Assembly: GCF_019049255.1 (NCBI RefSeq)
Contig: NZ_JAGMUJ010000133.1
Location: 1 to 64,000, forward strand
DNA: 64,000 bases
Direction: 5' to 3'
Source: Streptomyces sp. AC558_RSS880
GTDB lineage: Bacteria; Actinomycetota; Actinomycetes; Streptomycetales; Streptomycetaceae
This document shows, one piece after another, positions 51,940 through 63,295 of the stretch. How positions within the stretch are numbered: position 1 is the first letter of the stretch; each line of letters begins with the position of its first letter. Under the pieces are notes generated by a model that made no database searches, was not told the DNA's origin, and saw only the letters and a list, made by a program, of their open reading frames with translations. The position numbers and the translations under genes were made by a program.

Positions 51940-54303
51940 TCAGTCCGGGAGCCGCTCCAGCAGCGCCACGGGTGAGCGCCCGAGCAGCTCCTCCACGCGC
52001 GCGTGCCCGCTGAACTCCCGCCCCTTCTCCCGCACGTCGGCCCACCGTCCCGGCGGCAGGGGCAGGCGGGTGTCGCGCCAGCCGCCCGCCTCCGCCAGCC
52101 GGAGCGACAGCCGGGTCACGGCGGTGAGCACCTCACCGGAGCGCACGAAGGCCAGGCAGTGCGCCGCCGCGGGCCCCTCGGCGGACAGCGGTTCGTACGA
52201 GGCCGTGTCGCCGAAGACGTCCGGCCGCCGCGCCCGCAGCCGCAGCGCCGCCCGCGTCACCGCCTCCTTCTCCTTGCTGCTTCCGTCGCCCCCGTCGCCC
52301 GTGAACCGCACGGTCCGCCGGTTGTCCGGGTCGACCAGCGCCCGGTACTCGTGCTCCGTGCCCTGGTAGAGGTCGGGCACCCCCGGCATCGTCAGGTGGA
52401 CCAGCGCCGTGCCCAGGACGTTCGCCCGGACGTGCGCCTCCAGCGAGGCGCGCAGCGCCGCCACCCGCTCGCCCGGCACCCCGCACGGCCCCGCCGCCAC
52501 GAACCGCGCCACCGCCTCCTCGTACGGCGGCTCCTGCTCCGTCCAGCTCGTGTACAGGCCCGCCTCCCGCACATGCTTCAGCAGCGCCCCCCGCACCCGC
52601 TCCTCCTCCGCCGGGCCGAGCCCGAACACCGTCTGCCAGGCCGCCCACGCCAGCTGCGCGTCCGGCACGCCCTCGCCCGCGCGGGTGACCTCCGCCAGGA
52701 CGTCCGCCCAGCGCTCCGGGCACTCGGTGAGCACCTGCAGCGCCGCCCGCACATCGGCACTGCGCTTGGTGTCGTGCGTGGAGACGACCGTCCCGGTCGA
52801 CGGCCAGTCGCGCTGCACGCGCGCGCAGTACGCGTGGAACCGCTCCGGGGACACGGCCGGGGCACCGGGGTTCCCGCCCACCTCCGTCGCCGACAGCAGC
52901 GGCACGTAGCGGTAGAACGCCGTGTCCTCCACGGACTTGGCCCGCAGCGCCGACGCGGTCTGCGCGAACCGCGTACGGAACTCCACGTACTCCGCGCCGT
53001 CCCCGTACCGCCCGAGCACCAGGTCCCGTACGACGTCCACCGCCCCGGCCTCCTCGGGGACGGCGAAGGCGAGCCGGGCCTCGGCGGCGGCCGCCTCGGT
53101 GACCACCGCGGACGCGTCCACGGAGTCGTACGGGCGGTACACCTCCAGCCGTACCAGCAGCTCCTGCAGGGCGGTGCGCAGCGCCCAGGGCGCGCGGTCG
53201 CGCAGCCCGGTCTCCGGAGCGGTCGCGCACAGCCGGCCCGCCACCCGGGTCAGCCGGTCCATCTCGGTGGCCAGCTCGTGCGTGAGCACCTTGTACGCGG
53301 CCCGCCGCACCGTGGCGTCCCAGTCGCCGCCCCGGTCCGTCTGCGGGGCCGCGAACCGCCGGTACCGGCCGAGCAGCTCCCCGAACCCCGCCGGGTCCGT
53401 GAACAGCCCGTCCACGTGCCGCAGGGCGTCGTAGCCGGTGGTGCCGGCGACCGGCCAGGAGGCGGGCAGCGGCTCGCCGTCGGAGAGGATCTTCTCCACC
53501 ACCGTCCACCGGCCGCCCGTGGCCTCGTGCAGCCGCCGCAGATAGCCGTCGGGGTCGGCGAGCCCGTCCGGGTGGTCGACGCGCAGCCCGTCGACCACGC
53601 CCTCCCGGAGCAGCTGGAGGATCTTGGCGTGCGTGGCCTCGAACACCTCCGGATCCTCCACCCGCACCCCGATCAGCTCGGAGATGCTGAAGAACCGCCG
53701 GTAGTTCAGCTCGGTCCGCGCGAGGCGCCACCACACGGGGCGGTACCACTGCGCGTCCAGCAGCTCCGGCAGCGGCAGCCCGGCCGTCCCCTCGCGCAAC
53801 GGGAACGCGTGGTCGTGGTAGCGCAGCACGTCGCCGTCGGTCTTCAGGTGCCCGGCCTCCTGACCGAGCGGCCCCCCGAGCACCGGCAGCAGCACCTGGC
53901 CGCCCTGCGCCTCCCAGTCGATGTCGAACCACCGCGCGTAAGGCGACGCGGGACCCTCGCGCAGCACCTCCCACAGGGCCCGGTTGTGGCGCGGGGACAT
54001 CGCCATGTGGTTCGGGACGATGTCCAGGACCAGGCCGAGACCGTGCTCCCGCGCGGTGCGCGCCAGCTCCCGCAGCCCCTCCTCGCCGCCCAGCTCCTCG
54101 CGCACGCGCGTGTGGTCCACCACGTCGTAGCCGTGCAGCGAGCCGGGCACGGCCTCCAGGACGGGCGACAGGTGCAGATGGGACACGCCGAGCGAGGCCA
54201 CGTACGGCACGGCGCCGGCCGCCGCCCCGAACGGGAAGCCGGGCTGCAGCTGCAGCCGGTAGGTGGCCGTGGGCACCGCCGGGTCAGGTCGCTCAGAGGT
54301 CAT
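51940..54303 (-). CDS. treY: Malto-oligosyltrehalose synthase (TreY)
   Basis: 787 residues. TYRLQLQPGFPFGAAAG start, GYDVVDHTRVREELGGEEG, GLVLDIVPNHMAMSP, GLRVDHPDGLADPDGYL, VSTHDTKRSADVRAAL and PGVPDLYQGTEHEYRALVDP are TreY hallmarks of the GH13 fold. It isomerises the reducing end of malto-oligosaccharides to a trehalose unit. ATG at 54303 preceded by GTAGG. It lies after glgX on the same strand, with a hairpin between. Confidence 0.95.
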   Translation of the reverse strand: MTSERPDPAVPTATYRLQLQPGFPFGAAAGAVPYVASLGVSHLHLSPVLEAVPGSLHGYDVVDHTRVREELGGEEGLRELARTAREHGLGLVLDIVPNHMAMSPRHNRALWEVLREGPASPYARWFDIDWEAQGGQVLLPVLGGPLGQEAGHLKTDGDVLRYHDHAFPLREGTAGLPLPELLDAQWYRPVWWRLARTELNYRRFFSISELIGVRVEDPEVFEATHAKILQLLREGVVDGLRVDHPDGLADPDGYLRRLHEATGGRWTVVEKILSDGEPLPASWPVAGTTGYDALRHVDGLFTDPAGFGELLGRYRRFAAPQTDRGGDWDATVRRAAYKVLTHELATEMDRLTRVAGRLCATAPETGLRDRAPWALRTALQELLVRLEVYRPYDSVDASAVVTEAAAAEARLAFAVPEEAGAVDVVRDLVLGRYGDGAEYVEFRTRFAQTASALRAKSVEDTAFYRYVPLLSATEVGGNPGAPAVSPERFHAYCARVQRDWPSTGTVVSTHDTKRSADVRAALQVLTECPERWADVLAEVTRAGEGVPDAQLAWAAWQTVFGLGPAEEERVRGALLKHVREAGLYTSWTEQEPPYEEAVARFVAAGPCGVPGERVAALRASLEAHVRANVLGTALVHLTMPGVPDLYQGTEHEYRALVDPDNRRTVRFTGDGGDGSSKEKEAVTRAALRLRARRPDVFGDTASYEPLSAEGPAAAHCLAFVRSGEVLTAVTRLSLRLAEAGGWRDTRLPLPPGRWADVREKGREFSGHARVEELLGRSPVALLERLPD

Positions 54304-54354
54304 GGGAACCTACGTACCCGCGTGGCGGCCTTATCTGTCATCGCTCCTCCCGCC

Positions 54355-54383
54355 GAGCCACCCGTCGCCCGGACGGGTGGCTC
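54355..54383 (-). terminator. Hairpin between glgX and treY
   Basis: Perfect 12-bp stem GAGCCACCCGTC/GACGGGTGGCTC with a 5-base loop. Could terminate or attenuate transcription from glgX into treY. Confidence 0.65.
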
Positions 54384-54431
54384 CGAGAAGTGCCGGGTGC
54401 GCCGGGTGCGCCGGATGCGGCGGGTGTCGCG

Positions 54432-56570
<2,139 letters not shown>

Positions 56571-56871
56571 GGATACGACTCTTTCAGGTGTACGGCGCCG
56601 GTGGGGCGCCTTGGCTCCGAGTGTTTCCGTGTCTCTTCGAAAGGGCGGGAACCACCTTCTACCCAGGCCCCCCGGGTCCGATGACCTCCGCCAGCAGCCG
56701 ATCCCGCTATGAATCCGCTCACTCCCGGGCGCCCTCGGAACGGAACGGTCCCGTGAATACGGGAAGTTGGGAAACGACCCTGTCCATCGGGCTGCACCGT
56801 GCGCCGCTGGCGGAGTACTCTCCTTGATCGTCGGGACGGGAGTGCTCGGGGGAGCGGAAGGCGGTACGCGG
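56571..56871. other. Divergent control region between glgX and the HEPN protein gene
   Basis: 301 bases without a gene. A short inverted repeat TCCCGT-gaat-ACGGGA lies at 56749-56764, and GGAACGGAACGG is repeated just before it. Promoters for both directions are expected here. Confidence 0.5.
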
Positions 56872-58113
56872 GTGGGCGCGGGAGGGCTGGAACTGCCCCC
56901 TGGTGACGAGGGTCACGAGGGGAGCAGTTCCACGGACGTCCCGCCCGGTGCGGTGTCCCTGGCACGGCCGATGGACGCGGGCTCGATCGGGCCGGAGCTG
57001 GACTGGGGCGCCGACGCCTGGCGCGAGGTGCGCACCCGCGCCCAGCGGGCCGGCCGCGCCTACATCTGGCTGAACCTCGTCGAGCAGCGGCTGCGCGCGG
57101 TCGTGGCCGCCGTCCTGCGCCCCGTCTACGAGCCCGTGCACGGCGACGACTGGGTGGTCGCCGCCGCCGGGCCCACCGGGCAGGAGTGGGTGCAGCGCGC
57201 GGTCGCGGTGCGCGAGGTGAGCCGCCGCAAGGGCTATCTGCTCGACCCGGCCGACGACAACGTCCTGTCCTTCCTCACGCTGCCGCAGCTGCGCGAGCTG
57301 ATGGTGGCGCACTGGCCCTGCTTCGAGCCGTACTTCGACGACCGCCGGGACGTCGAACTCGCCCTGGACGAGCTGGAGGTCACCCGGAACGTCGTCTCCC
57401 GCAACCGCGCGCTGTCCGAGGCGGTGCTCAGCCAGGCCGAGCGGGCCTCCGCGCGGCTCCTCGAGATGCTCGGCGCCGGCGGCGACGTGCCGTCCGCGCG
57501 CCGGCTGCCCGTCGACGCGGTCGAGGACCTGGTCGGCGACCGGTACGCCGACGTGGTCGCCGTCCACCCCGACCGGGTGCGGCTGCTGCGCCAGTTCCCG
57601 GCCGAGGACATCTTCGGCGGGGCCCGCCGGCTCGACGCCCTCGGCATCGGCCTCAACCTGCTGGTGCAGAACTTCTCCGGGCGCCGTCTGGTGCGGCTGG
57701 CGGAGTCCGGCTGCCGGGTGCGGCTGCTGTTCCTGAACCCCGCCTCCAGCGCGGTCAAGCGCCGCGAGCGGGAACTCGGACTCAAGCGCGGCGAGCTCGG
57801 CCGCAGCGTCGAGATGAACATCCTGCACATGCGCCGGGTCCGGTCCCGGCTGCGCGACCCCGGCGCCTTCGAGATCCAGGTCTACGACGAGACGCCCCGC
57901 TGCACCGCCTACCTCGTGGACGGGGACGGCTCGGACGGCGTCGCGGTCGTGCAGAACCACCTGCGCCGGGCCCGGGGCATGGAGGCACCGGTGCTGGTCC
58001 TGCGCAACGGGGTCAAGGTGGTCAAGCCGGGCGAAGTCGAGGAAGGCGGACTGTTCCCCACCTACCGTGAGGAGTTCGAGCTGATGTGGGCGGATTCGCG
58101 GCCGGTGTCGTGA
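56872..58113 (+). CDS. SAV2148-like HEPN protein with DUF5919-like C-terminus
   Basis: 413 residues. The N-terminal domain (about 45-200) resembles Swt1-type HEPN: LSFLTLPQLRELMVAHWPCF, then ELEVTRNVVSRNRALSEAV. In nuclease-active relatives the pattern is R-x4-H (RNAIAHNR); here it is RNVVSRNR, so the catalytic His is Arg (R177). The C-terminal part (NLLVQNFSGRRLVRLAESG, RVRLLFLNPASSAVKRRERE) resembles DUF5919. GTG at 56872 is chosen from GGAG/GGAAGG upstream and from memory of the family start. Nuclease activity is unlikely. Divergent from glgX. Confidence 0.7.
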   Translation: MGAGGLELPPGDEGHEGSSSTDVPPGAVSLARPMDAGSIGPELDWGADAWREVRTRAQRAGRAYIWLNLVEQRLRAVVAAVLRPVYEPVHGDDWVVAAAGPTGQEWVQRAVAVREVSRRKGYLLDPADDNVLSFLTLPQLRELMVAHWPCFEPYFDDRRDVELALDELEVTRNVVSRNRALSEAVLSQAERASARLLEMLGAGGDVPSARRLPVDAVEDLVGDRYADVVAVHPDRVRLLRQFPAEDIFGGARRLDALGIGLNLLVQNFSGRRLVRLAESGCRVRLLFLNPASSAVKRRERELGLKRGELGRSVEMNILHMRRVRSRLRDPGAFEIQVYDETPRCTAYLVDGDGSDGVAVVQNHLRRARGMEAPVLVLRNGVKVVKPGEVEEGGLFPTYREEFELMWADSRPVS

Positions 58114-58176
58114 GCGGGGCGCGGTGAGCCGTCCCGGCCGGTGTCGTGAGCGGGGCGTGGGGAGCCGTCCCGGCCG
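58099..58176 (+). repeat. 36-bp tandem duplication over the HEPN gene stop codon
   Basis: Units 58099-58134 and 58135-58170 differ at 2 places, with 6 bases of a third copy. The unit is a multiple of three and each copy has TGA in the same frame as the upstream gene. Confidence 0.9.
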
Positions 58177-58265
58177 ATAAGCGGAATGCGATCCTCTGAT
58201 TGTCAGTGGTGCGTGCGAAGGTGGAGACCACTGGGGGAACGCACCACACAGAAGGGGGACGGCCC

Positions 58266-58988
58266 ATGGGCTGGCACCGGGAGCTGCTGATCGGCTTCGA
58301 CCTGGAGACGACGGGTACCGATCCGCGCGAGGCACGGATCGTCACGGGGGCCGTGATCGAGGTCAGGGCGGGGGAGGCGATGGGCCGCCGGGAGTGGCTG
58401 GCCGACCCGGGCGTGCCGATCCCGGAGGACGCGGTGGCCGTGCACGGCATCAGCAACGAGCGGGCGACCGCCGAGGGCAGCCCCGCCGGCCAGGTCGCCG
58501 ACGCCATCGCCGGCGTCCTCACCGCCCACTGGAAGAAGGGCGTCCCGGTCGTCGCCTACAACGCCGCCTTCGACCTGACCCTGCTCTCCGCCGAACTGAG
58601 GCGTCATGGACTGCCGTCCCTGCGCGACCGCCTCGGCGGCGCCGACCCCGCCCCGGTCATCGATCCGTACACCATCGACCGTTCCGTCGACCGCTACCGG
58701 CGCGGCAAGCGCAACCTCGAAGCGGTCTGCGCGGAGTACGGCGTCGTCCTCGACTCGGCGCACGACGCGACCGCCGACGCCCTCGCCGCGGCCCGGCTGG
58801 CCTGCGCGATAGCCGGCCGCCACCCCAAGGTCGCGGCCCTCGGCCCGGTGGAGCTGCACCGCCGGCAGATCGAGTGGTACGCCGCGTGGGCGGCGGACTT
58901 CCAGGACTTCCTGCGCCGCAAGGGCGAGACCGACGCGGTGATCGACGGCACCTGGCCGCTGCGGGAGCCGGCGGGCGAGCGGGTCTGA
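58266..58988 (+). CDS. DEDDh-family 3'-5' exonuclease
   Basis: 240 residues. Exo I FDLETTGTD with D12/E14, Exo II AYNAAFDLTLL and Exo III with HDATADALAAARL are the DEDDh set of DnaQ/polymerase III epsilon and RNase T type. AVHGISNERA is the usual family motif. It would trim 3' ends of DNA or RNA. ATG 58266 has GGGGGA upstream; a longer TTG start is possible but not favoured. Convergent with the next gene, 28 bp apart. Confidence 0.9.
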   Translation: MGWHRELLIGFDLETTGTDPREARIVTGAVIEVRAGEAMGRREWLADPGVPIPEDAVAVHGISNERATAEGSPAGQVADAIAGVLTAHWKKGVPVVAYNAAFDLTLLSAELRRHGLPSLRDRLGGADPAPVIDPYTIDRSVDRYRRGKRNLEAVCAEYGVVLDSAHDATADALAAARLACAIAGRHPKVAALGPVELHRRQIEWYAAWAADFQDFLRRKGETDAVIDGTWPLREPAGERV

Positions 58989-59016
58989 CGCGCCGGGCGG
59001 TCCGGAGCCGGAGGAG

Positions 59017-59880
59017 TCAGAAGGGGTACCAGCGCACGGTCTCGTCCCCGTCCCGCAGCGACGCCACCCGGCGCTCGAACTCGGCCAGCGCCTTGGGGTT
59101 GCCCGGCGCGTGCTGGGCGACCCAGGCGCAGCTGGCGGTCTCCCGCGCGCCGCGCAGCACCGAGCAGCCCTCCCAGGCGCGCACGTCCCAGCCGTAGGCG
59201 GCGGTGAAGGACGTGTACGCCTCGTCCGGCAGCCCGTAGCGGTCGTGGGAGAGGGCCATGACCACCAGGTCGTGCTCGCGCAGATCGGCCGAGAAGGTCT
59301 CCAGGTCGACCAGGACCGGCCCGTCCGGCCCGATGTGCACGTTGCGGGGCAGCGCGTCCCCGTGGACGGGGCCCGGCGGCAGATGGGGCGTCAGCGCCGC
59401 CGCGGCCGACGCGAAGCCGTCGCGCCGCTCGCGCAGATACGCCGCGTCCGCGGGGTCGATGGCGTCGCCCGCCAGCCGCAGCCAGCGCTCCACACCGTCC
59501 AGCAGCTCGCGGGGCGGCAGTGCGAAGGGGGGAGCGGGCAGTGCGTGGACCAGTCGCAGCAGTTCGGCCAGATCCCGGGGTGCGGCGGGCCGCACCGGGT
59601 CCGGCAGCCGGTGCCACACGGTCACCGGGTGCCCGTCGACCAGCAGCGCCTCCGGCTCGGCCGCCCGCACCGCCGGCACGCCCTCCTCCGCCAGCCACCC
59701 CGCGACGGCCAGCTCCCGGCGGGCCCGCTCCAGCAGCTCGGCGTCCCGGCCCACCTTGACGGCCAGGTCACCGGCGGCGAACACCGCGTTCTCCCCGAGG
59801 GCGAGCAGCCGCGCGTCCGCCGCCGCACCGGGCAGCACTCCCGCCGCCGCGAGTACGTCCCGCGCCCGTGCCTCGTCCAT
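59017..59880 (-). CDS. Aminoglycoside phosphotransferase-family protein, active site intact
   Basis: 287 residues. VHGDALPRNVHI (catalytic Asp and metal Asn) and VLVDLETFSADLREHDLV (metal Asp) are intact, unlike the homologue at 45108. N-terminal VFAAGDLAVKVGRDAEL supplies the ATP-binding Lys. Substrate unknown; could be an aminoglycoside, choline, or other small alcohol. ATG 59880 has GGAGG six bases upstream, so the eight-residue longer form is not chosen. Confidence 0.88.
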   Translation of the reverse strand: MDEARARDVLAAAGVLPGAAADARLLALGENAVFAAGDLAVKVGRDAELLERARRELAVAGWLAEEGVPAVRAAEPEALLVDGHPVTVWHRLPDPVRPAAPRDLAELLRLVHALPAPPFALPPRELLDGVERWLRLAGDAIDPADAAYLRERRDGFASAAAALTPHLPPGPVHGDALPRNVHIGPDGPVLVDLETFSADLREHDLVVMALSHDRYGLPDEAYTSFTAAYGWDVRAWEGCSVLRGARETASCAWVAQHAPGNPKALAEFERRVASLRDGDETVRWYPF

Positions 59881-60062
59881 CCGTCCGCCTCCATGTCCGT
59901 CCACGCCCGATCACCGGTCTCGTCCGACCACCGGGATCCGGCCATCCGTCGGCCAGTGTCGCATTCGCACAGGTGGCGGCGGTGTGCGCGCTCCCTTGAC
60001 GAGGCAGAACGCCTTCACGACCATGACCTGGCCCACCCGCGCCGCGCAAAGGGGCTGATTCC

Positions 60063-61001
60063 GTGACGTCAGTGACCGAGGTGAGGAGACCGGCGCCCCG
60101 CGCGCCCGACCCGCGCCGCGGAGCCGGACGGGCCGTCGACCACGGCCCCTGGTTCCTGGTGCTGCCCGCGCTGATCCCGATCCTCGTCCTCAGCGTCGGC
60201 CCGCTGCTCTACGGCGTCCTGCTGGCCTTCACCGACGCCCAGTCCGGGCGCACCGAGCCCACGCAGTGGATCGGCACCCTGAACTTCCAGGACCTGCTGC
60301 GGGACACCCTGTTCTGGGAGTCGTTCCGCATCGGCCTGGTGTGGGCCGTCGGGGTGACGGTGCCGCAGTTCCTGCTGGCGCTCGGCCTGGCCCTGCTGCT
60401 CGACCAGGACCTGAAGCTGCGCTGGCTCGCCCGCGCCCTGGCGATCGTCCCCTGGGCGATGCCCGAGGTCGTCGTCGGCATCATGTGGCGGATCGTCTAC
60501 AACCCGGACGCCGGCATCCTCAACGAGACACTGCGCGACCTCGGCCTGGGGGACGGCCGGGACTGGCTCAGCGGGCTCGCCACCGCCCTGCCCGCGGTGA
60601 TCGTCGTCGGCGTGTGGGCCGGAATGCCCCAGACCACGGTCGCGCTGCTCGCCGGGCTCCAGAACACCCCGCGCGAGCTGCACGAGGCGGCGGCGGTGGA
60701 CGGCGCCGGCGCCTGGCGCCGCTTCCGGACGGTCACCTGGCCCGCCATCCGCCCCATCGCCCTCGCCATCACGGCACTCAACCTGATCTGGAACTTCAAC
60801 TCCTTCGCCCTGGTCTACGTGCTGACCAACGGCGGCCCCGGCGGACGCACCCGGCTGCCCATGCTCTTCGCCTACGAAGAGGCCTTCCGCTACGGGCAGT
60901 TCGGCTACGCGGCGGCGATGGGCTGCGTCATGGTCGCCGCCGTCTCGATCGCGCTGGCCGTCTTCCTCGCCGGCCGGCTCCGGGGAGGCGACGAGACATG
61001 A
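60063..61001 (+). CDS. Sugar ABC transporter permease (MalF-like)
   Basis: 312 residues, six membrane helices. LIPILVLSVGPLLYGVLLAF at the start, EAAAVDGAGAWRRFRTVTWP is the permease EAA loop, and NLIWNFNSFALVYVLTNGGP follows it. GTG start. Its ATGA overlap with the next permease gene shows coupling. No ATPase gene is in the cluster; the shared ATPase MsiK serves most sugar systems in Streptomyces. Confidence 0.92.
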   Translation: MTSVTEVRRPAPRAPDPRRGAGRAVDHGPWFLVLPALIPILVLSVGPLLYGVLLAFTDAQSGRTEPTQWIGTLNFQDLLRDTLFWESFRIGLVWAVGVTVPQFLLALGLALLLDQDLKLRWLARALAIVPWAMPEVVVGIMWRIVYNPDAGILNETLRDLGLGDGRDWLSGLATALPAVIVVGVWAGMPQTTVALLAGLQNTPRELHEAAAVDGAGAWRRFRTVTWPAIRPIALAITALNLIWNFNSFALVYVLTNGGPGGRTRLPMLFAYEEAFRYGQFGYAAAMGCVMVAAVSIALAVFLAGRLRGGDET

Positions 61002-61831
61002 GGACCTCCACCGGCGCCCGCGTCGGCCAGTACGCCGCGCTGCTCGTGTATCTCGTCTTCCTCGCCTTCCCGTTCCTCTGGCTGGTCTCGACGGCGTTCA
61101 AGCCGCCGACGGAGCTGGCCAGTCTGCATCCGACCTGGATTCCCCAGGACCCCACCCTCGCCAACTTCCGTCAGGCCTTCGAGGAACAGCCGCTGCTGCG
61201 GGCCGCCCTCAACTCCCTGCTCGCCGCGCTCGCCGCGGCCGTCGTCGCCGTCGTCATCGCCACCCCGATGGCCTATGTGATGGCCCGTCACCGCACCGCG
61301 CTCGCCCGGGCCGCCACCGGCTGGGTGGTGGTCAGCCAGGCGTTTCCGTTCGTGCTGCTGATCATCCCGCTGTTCCTGGTGCTGAAGAACCTGCGGCTGA
61401 TCGACTCCGTGCCCGGTCTGGTGCTGGTCTACGTGGTCTGGGCGCTGCCCTTCGCCCTGTGGATGCTCACCGGATACGTCCGCGCCGTACCGGCCGAGCT
61501 GGAGGAGGCGGCGGCCGTCGACGGGGCCGGGCGGCTGCGGACCCTGGTGTCGGTGACCGCGCCGCTGCTCGCGCCGGGGATCGTGGCGACCGCGCTGTTC
61601 GCCTTCGTCACCGCGTGGAACGAGTTCTTCTTCGCCCTCGTCCTGCTCAAGACCCCGGAGAAACAGACCCTGCCGGTCGTCCTCACCCACTTCATCGGTG
61701 CCGAGGGAGTCGCCGACCTCGGCCCGCTGGCGGCCGCCGCGTTCCTCGCGACGCTGCCCTCCCTGGTCGTCTTCGCGATCATCCAGCGGCGGATCACGGG
61801 CGGCATGCTCGCCGGGGCGGTGAAGAGCTGA
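60998..61831 (+). CDS. Sugar ABC transporter permease (MalG-like)
   Basis: 277 residues, six membrane helices. The EAA loop reads LEEAAAVDGAGRLRTLVSVT. LPFALWMLTGYVRAVPAELE and FVTAWNEFFFALVLLKTPE are MalG-type signatures. Starts inside the MalF-like stop (ATGA), and its TGA stop shares an A with the ATG of the binding-protein gene. Confidence 0.93.
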   Translation: MRTSTGARVGQYAALLVYLVFLAFPFLWLVSTAFKPPTELASLHPTWIPQDPTLANFRQAFEEQPLLRAALNSLLAALAAAVVAVVIATPMAYVMARHRTALARAATGWVVVSQAFPFVLLIIPLFLVLKNLRLIDSVPGLVLVYVVWALPFALWMLTGYVRAVPAELEEAAAVDGAGRLRTLVSVTAPLLAPGIVATALFAFVTAWNEFFFALVLLKTPEKQTLPVVLTHFIGAEGVADLGPLAAAAFLATLPSLVVFAIIQRRITGGMLAGAVKS

Positions 61832-63111
61832 TGCGGACCAGAATCCTCGTGGCGGCGCTCGCCGTCGCCCTGCTCCTCGCGGGCTGCTCCTCCGGCGGCA
61901 CCCGCGACGACGGCCGGATCACCCTGCGCTTCCAGTCCCTGGCCTGGCAGGAGGAGTCCATCGAGGCCAACAAGGAACTCGTCGAGGAGTGGAACGCGGC
62001 CCACCCGGACATCCGGGTGGAGTACGTCCAGGGCAGCTGGGACAGCGTCCACGACCAGTTGCTCACCTCCTTCGAGGGCGGCGAGGCCCCCGACATCATC
62101 CACGACGCCTCCGACGACCTCGCCGACTTCGCCTACGGCGGCTACCTGGCCGATCTGACGGAGCTGCTGCCCGAGCGGCTGAAGTCCGACATCCCGCCCC
62201 GCGGCTGGGAGACCGTCACCTTCGACGACGGCGTCTACGGCGTCCCCTTCCTCCAGGAACCGCGTGTGCTCATCGCCAATGCCACCTGGCTGAAGGAGTC
62301 CGGCGTCCGCGTCCCGACGCCCGACGCCCCCTGGAGCTGGGACGAGTTCCGCCAGGTGACGAAGCGGCTCGGCGGCGACGGGAAGTACGGTGTCGCCTGG
62401 CCGCTCAAGGAGCCGGTGTCCGCCACGCTCAACCTGTCCCTCTCGGCCGGCGGCCGGCTCTTCCACCGGGGCGACGACGGCAAGGTGACCGTGCGGTTCG
62501 AGGGGGGCGACGAGGTCGTCCCGCGCACCGTCCACGAGCAGGTGAACACCGACCGCAGCGCCTCGCCCACCACGCTCGGCAGCGGCGGCTCCGACACCCT
62601 GCCCGGTTTCTTCGCCGGCAAGTACGCGATGGTGCCGCTCGGCTTCTCCTACCGCCAGCAGATCGTCCAGCAGGCGCCGGAGGGCTTCGACTGGCAGGTG
62701 CTGCCCGCCCCGGCCGGAGCCGGCGGACTCACCCAGGGCGTCAGCCCGCAGACCCTCTCCGTCGCCGAGGACTGCCCGCACAAGAAGGAGGCCGTGGCCT
62801 TCCTCGACTTCCTGCTCCGGCCGGAGAACATGGTCCGGCTCGCCCTCGGCGACTGGATGCTGCCCACCGGCAGCCGGGCCCTCGCCGACCCCGCCCTGCA
62901 CACCGCCGAACACGGCTGGGCCACTGGCACGGCCCTCGCCGCGCACCTGCGCCCGGCCCCCGCCCAGACGGTACGGGGCTACCCCGAATGGAAGGACAAG
63001 GTCGCCACCCCGGCGCTCCAGGAGTACTACAGCGGCGCGATCGGTCTCGACGAGCTGCGCGAGCGGCTGGAGGAGGACGGCAACCTGGTCCTGGCCCGCT
63101 ACCAGCGCTGA
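61831..63111 (+). CDS. Sugar-binding lipoprotein of ABC transporter
   Basis: 426 residues. Signal peptide with lipobox LLLAGC (about 15-20), then a type-I sugar-binding fold (WQEESIEANKELVEEWNAAHP, SFEGGEAPDIIHDASDDLA, VYGVPFLQEPRVLIANATWL, KYAMVPLGFSYRQQIVQQ). It captures an oligosaccharide, probably a disaccharide or malto-oligomer, and feeds the two permeases. Its late position (permeases first) differs from the usual order with the binding protein first. No LacI regulator is visible. Confidence 0.92.
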   Translation: MRTRILVAALAVALLLAGCSSGGTRDDGRITLRFQSLAWQEESIEANKELVEEWNAAHPDIRVEYVQGSWDSVHDQLLTSFEGGEAPDIIHDASDDLADFAYGGYLADLTELLPERLKSDIPPRGWETVTFDDGVYGVPFLQEPRVLIANATWLKESGVRVPTPDAPWSWDEFRQVTKRLGGDGKYGVAWPLKEPVSATLNLSLSAGGRLFHRGDDGKVTVRFEGGDEVVPRTVHEQVNTDRSASPTTLGSGGSDTLPGFFAGKYAMVPLGFSYRQQIVQQAPEGFDWQVLPAPAGAGGLTQGVSPQTLSVAEDCPHKKEAVAFLDFLLRPENMVRLALGDWMLPTGSRALADPALHTAEHGWATGTALAAHLRPAPAQTVRGYPEWKDKVATPALQEYYSGAIGLDELRERLEEDGNLVLARYQR

Positions 63112-63249
63112 GCGCGACCGTTTCCCCGCCGCGCCCCACGTCCGCGTCGGGCGCCGTGGCGCCCCGCCGCTCGACCCCGGCGTGCCCGTCGGCGAAGTGG
63201 CACGGGTGCGGTGGCCGCACGAGGAGCTGACGACACGAGATCAAAGGAG

Positions 63250-63279
63250 TTGCACGAGACGTATCGTCTCGTCTACTGT
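63250..63279 (+). promoter_or_regulatory. Promoter with embedded TetR-like operator before the glycosyltransferase
   Basis: TTGCAC (63250) and TACTGT (63274) with 18 bases between look like -35 and -10 boxes. Between them ACGAGACG-TAT-CGTCTCGT (63254-63272) is a perfect 8-bp-arm inverted repeat, as a TetR-type operator would be. ATG is 17 bases beyond the -10. Confidence 0.6.
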
Positions 63280-63295
63280 CGGCGCATGACCAGTC

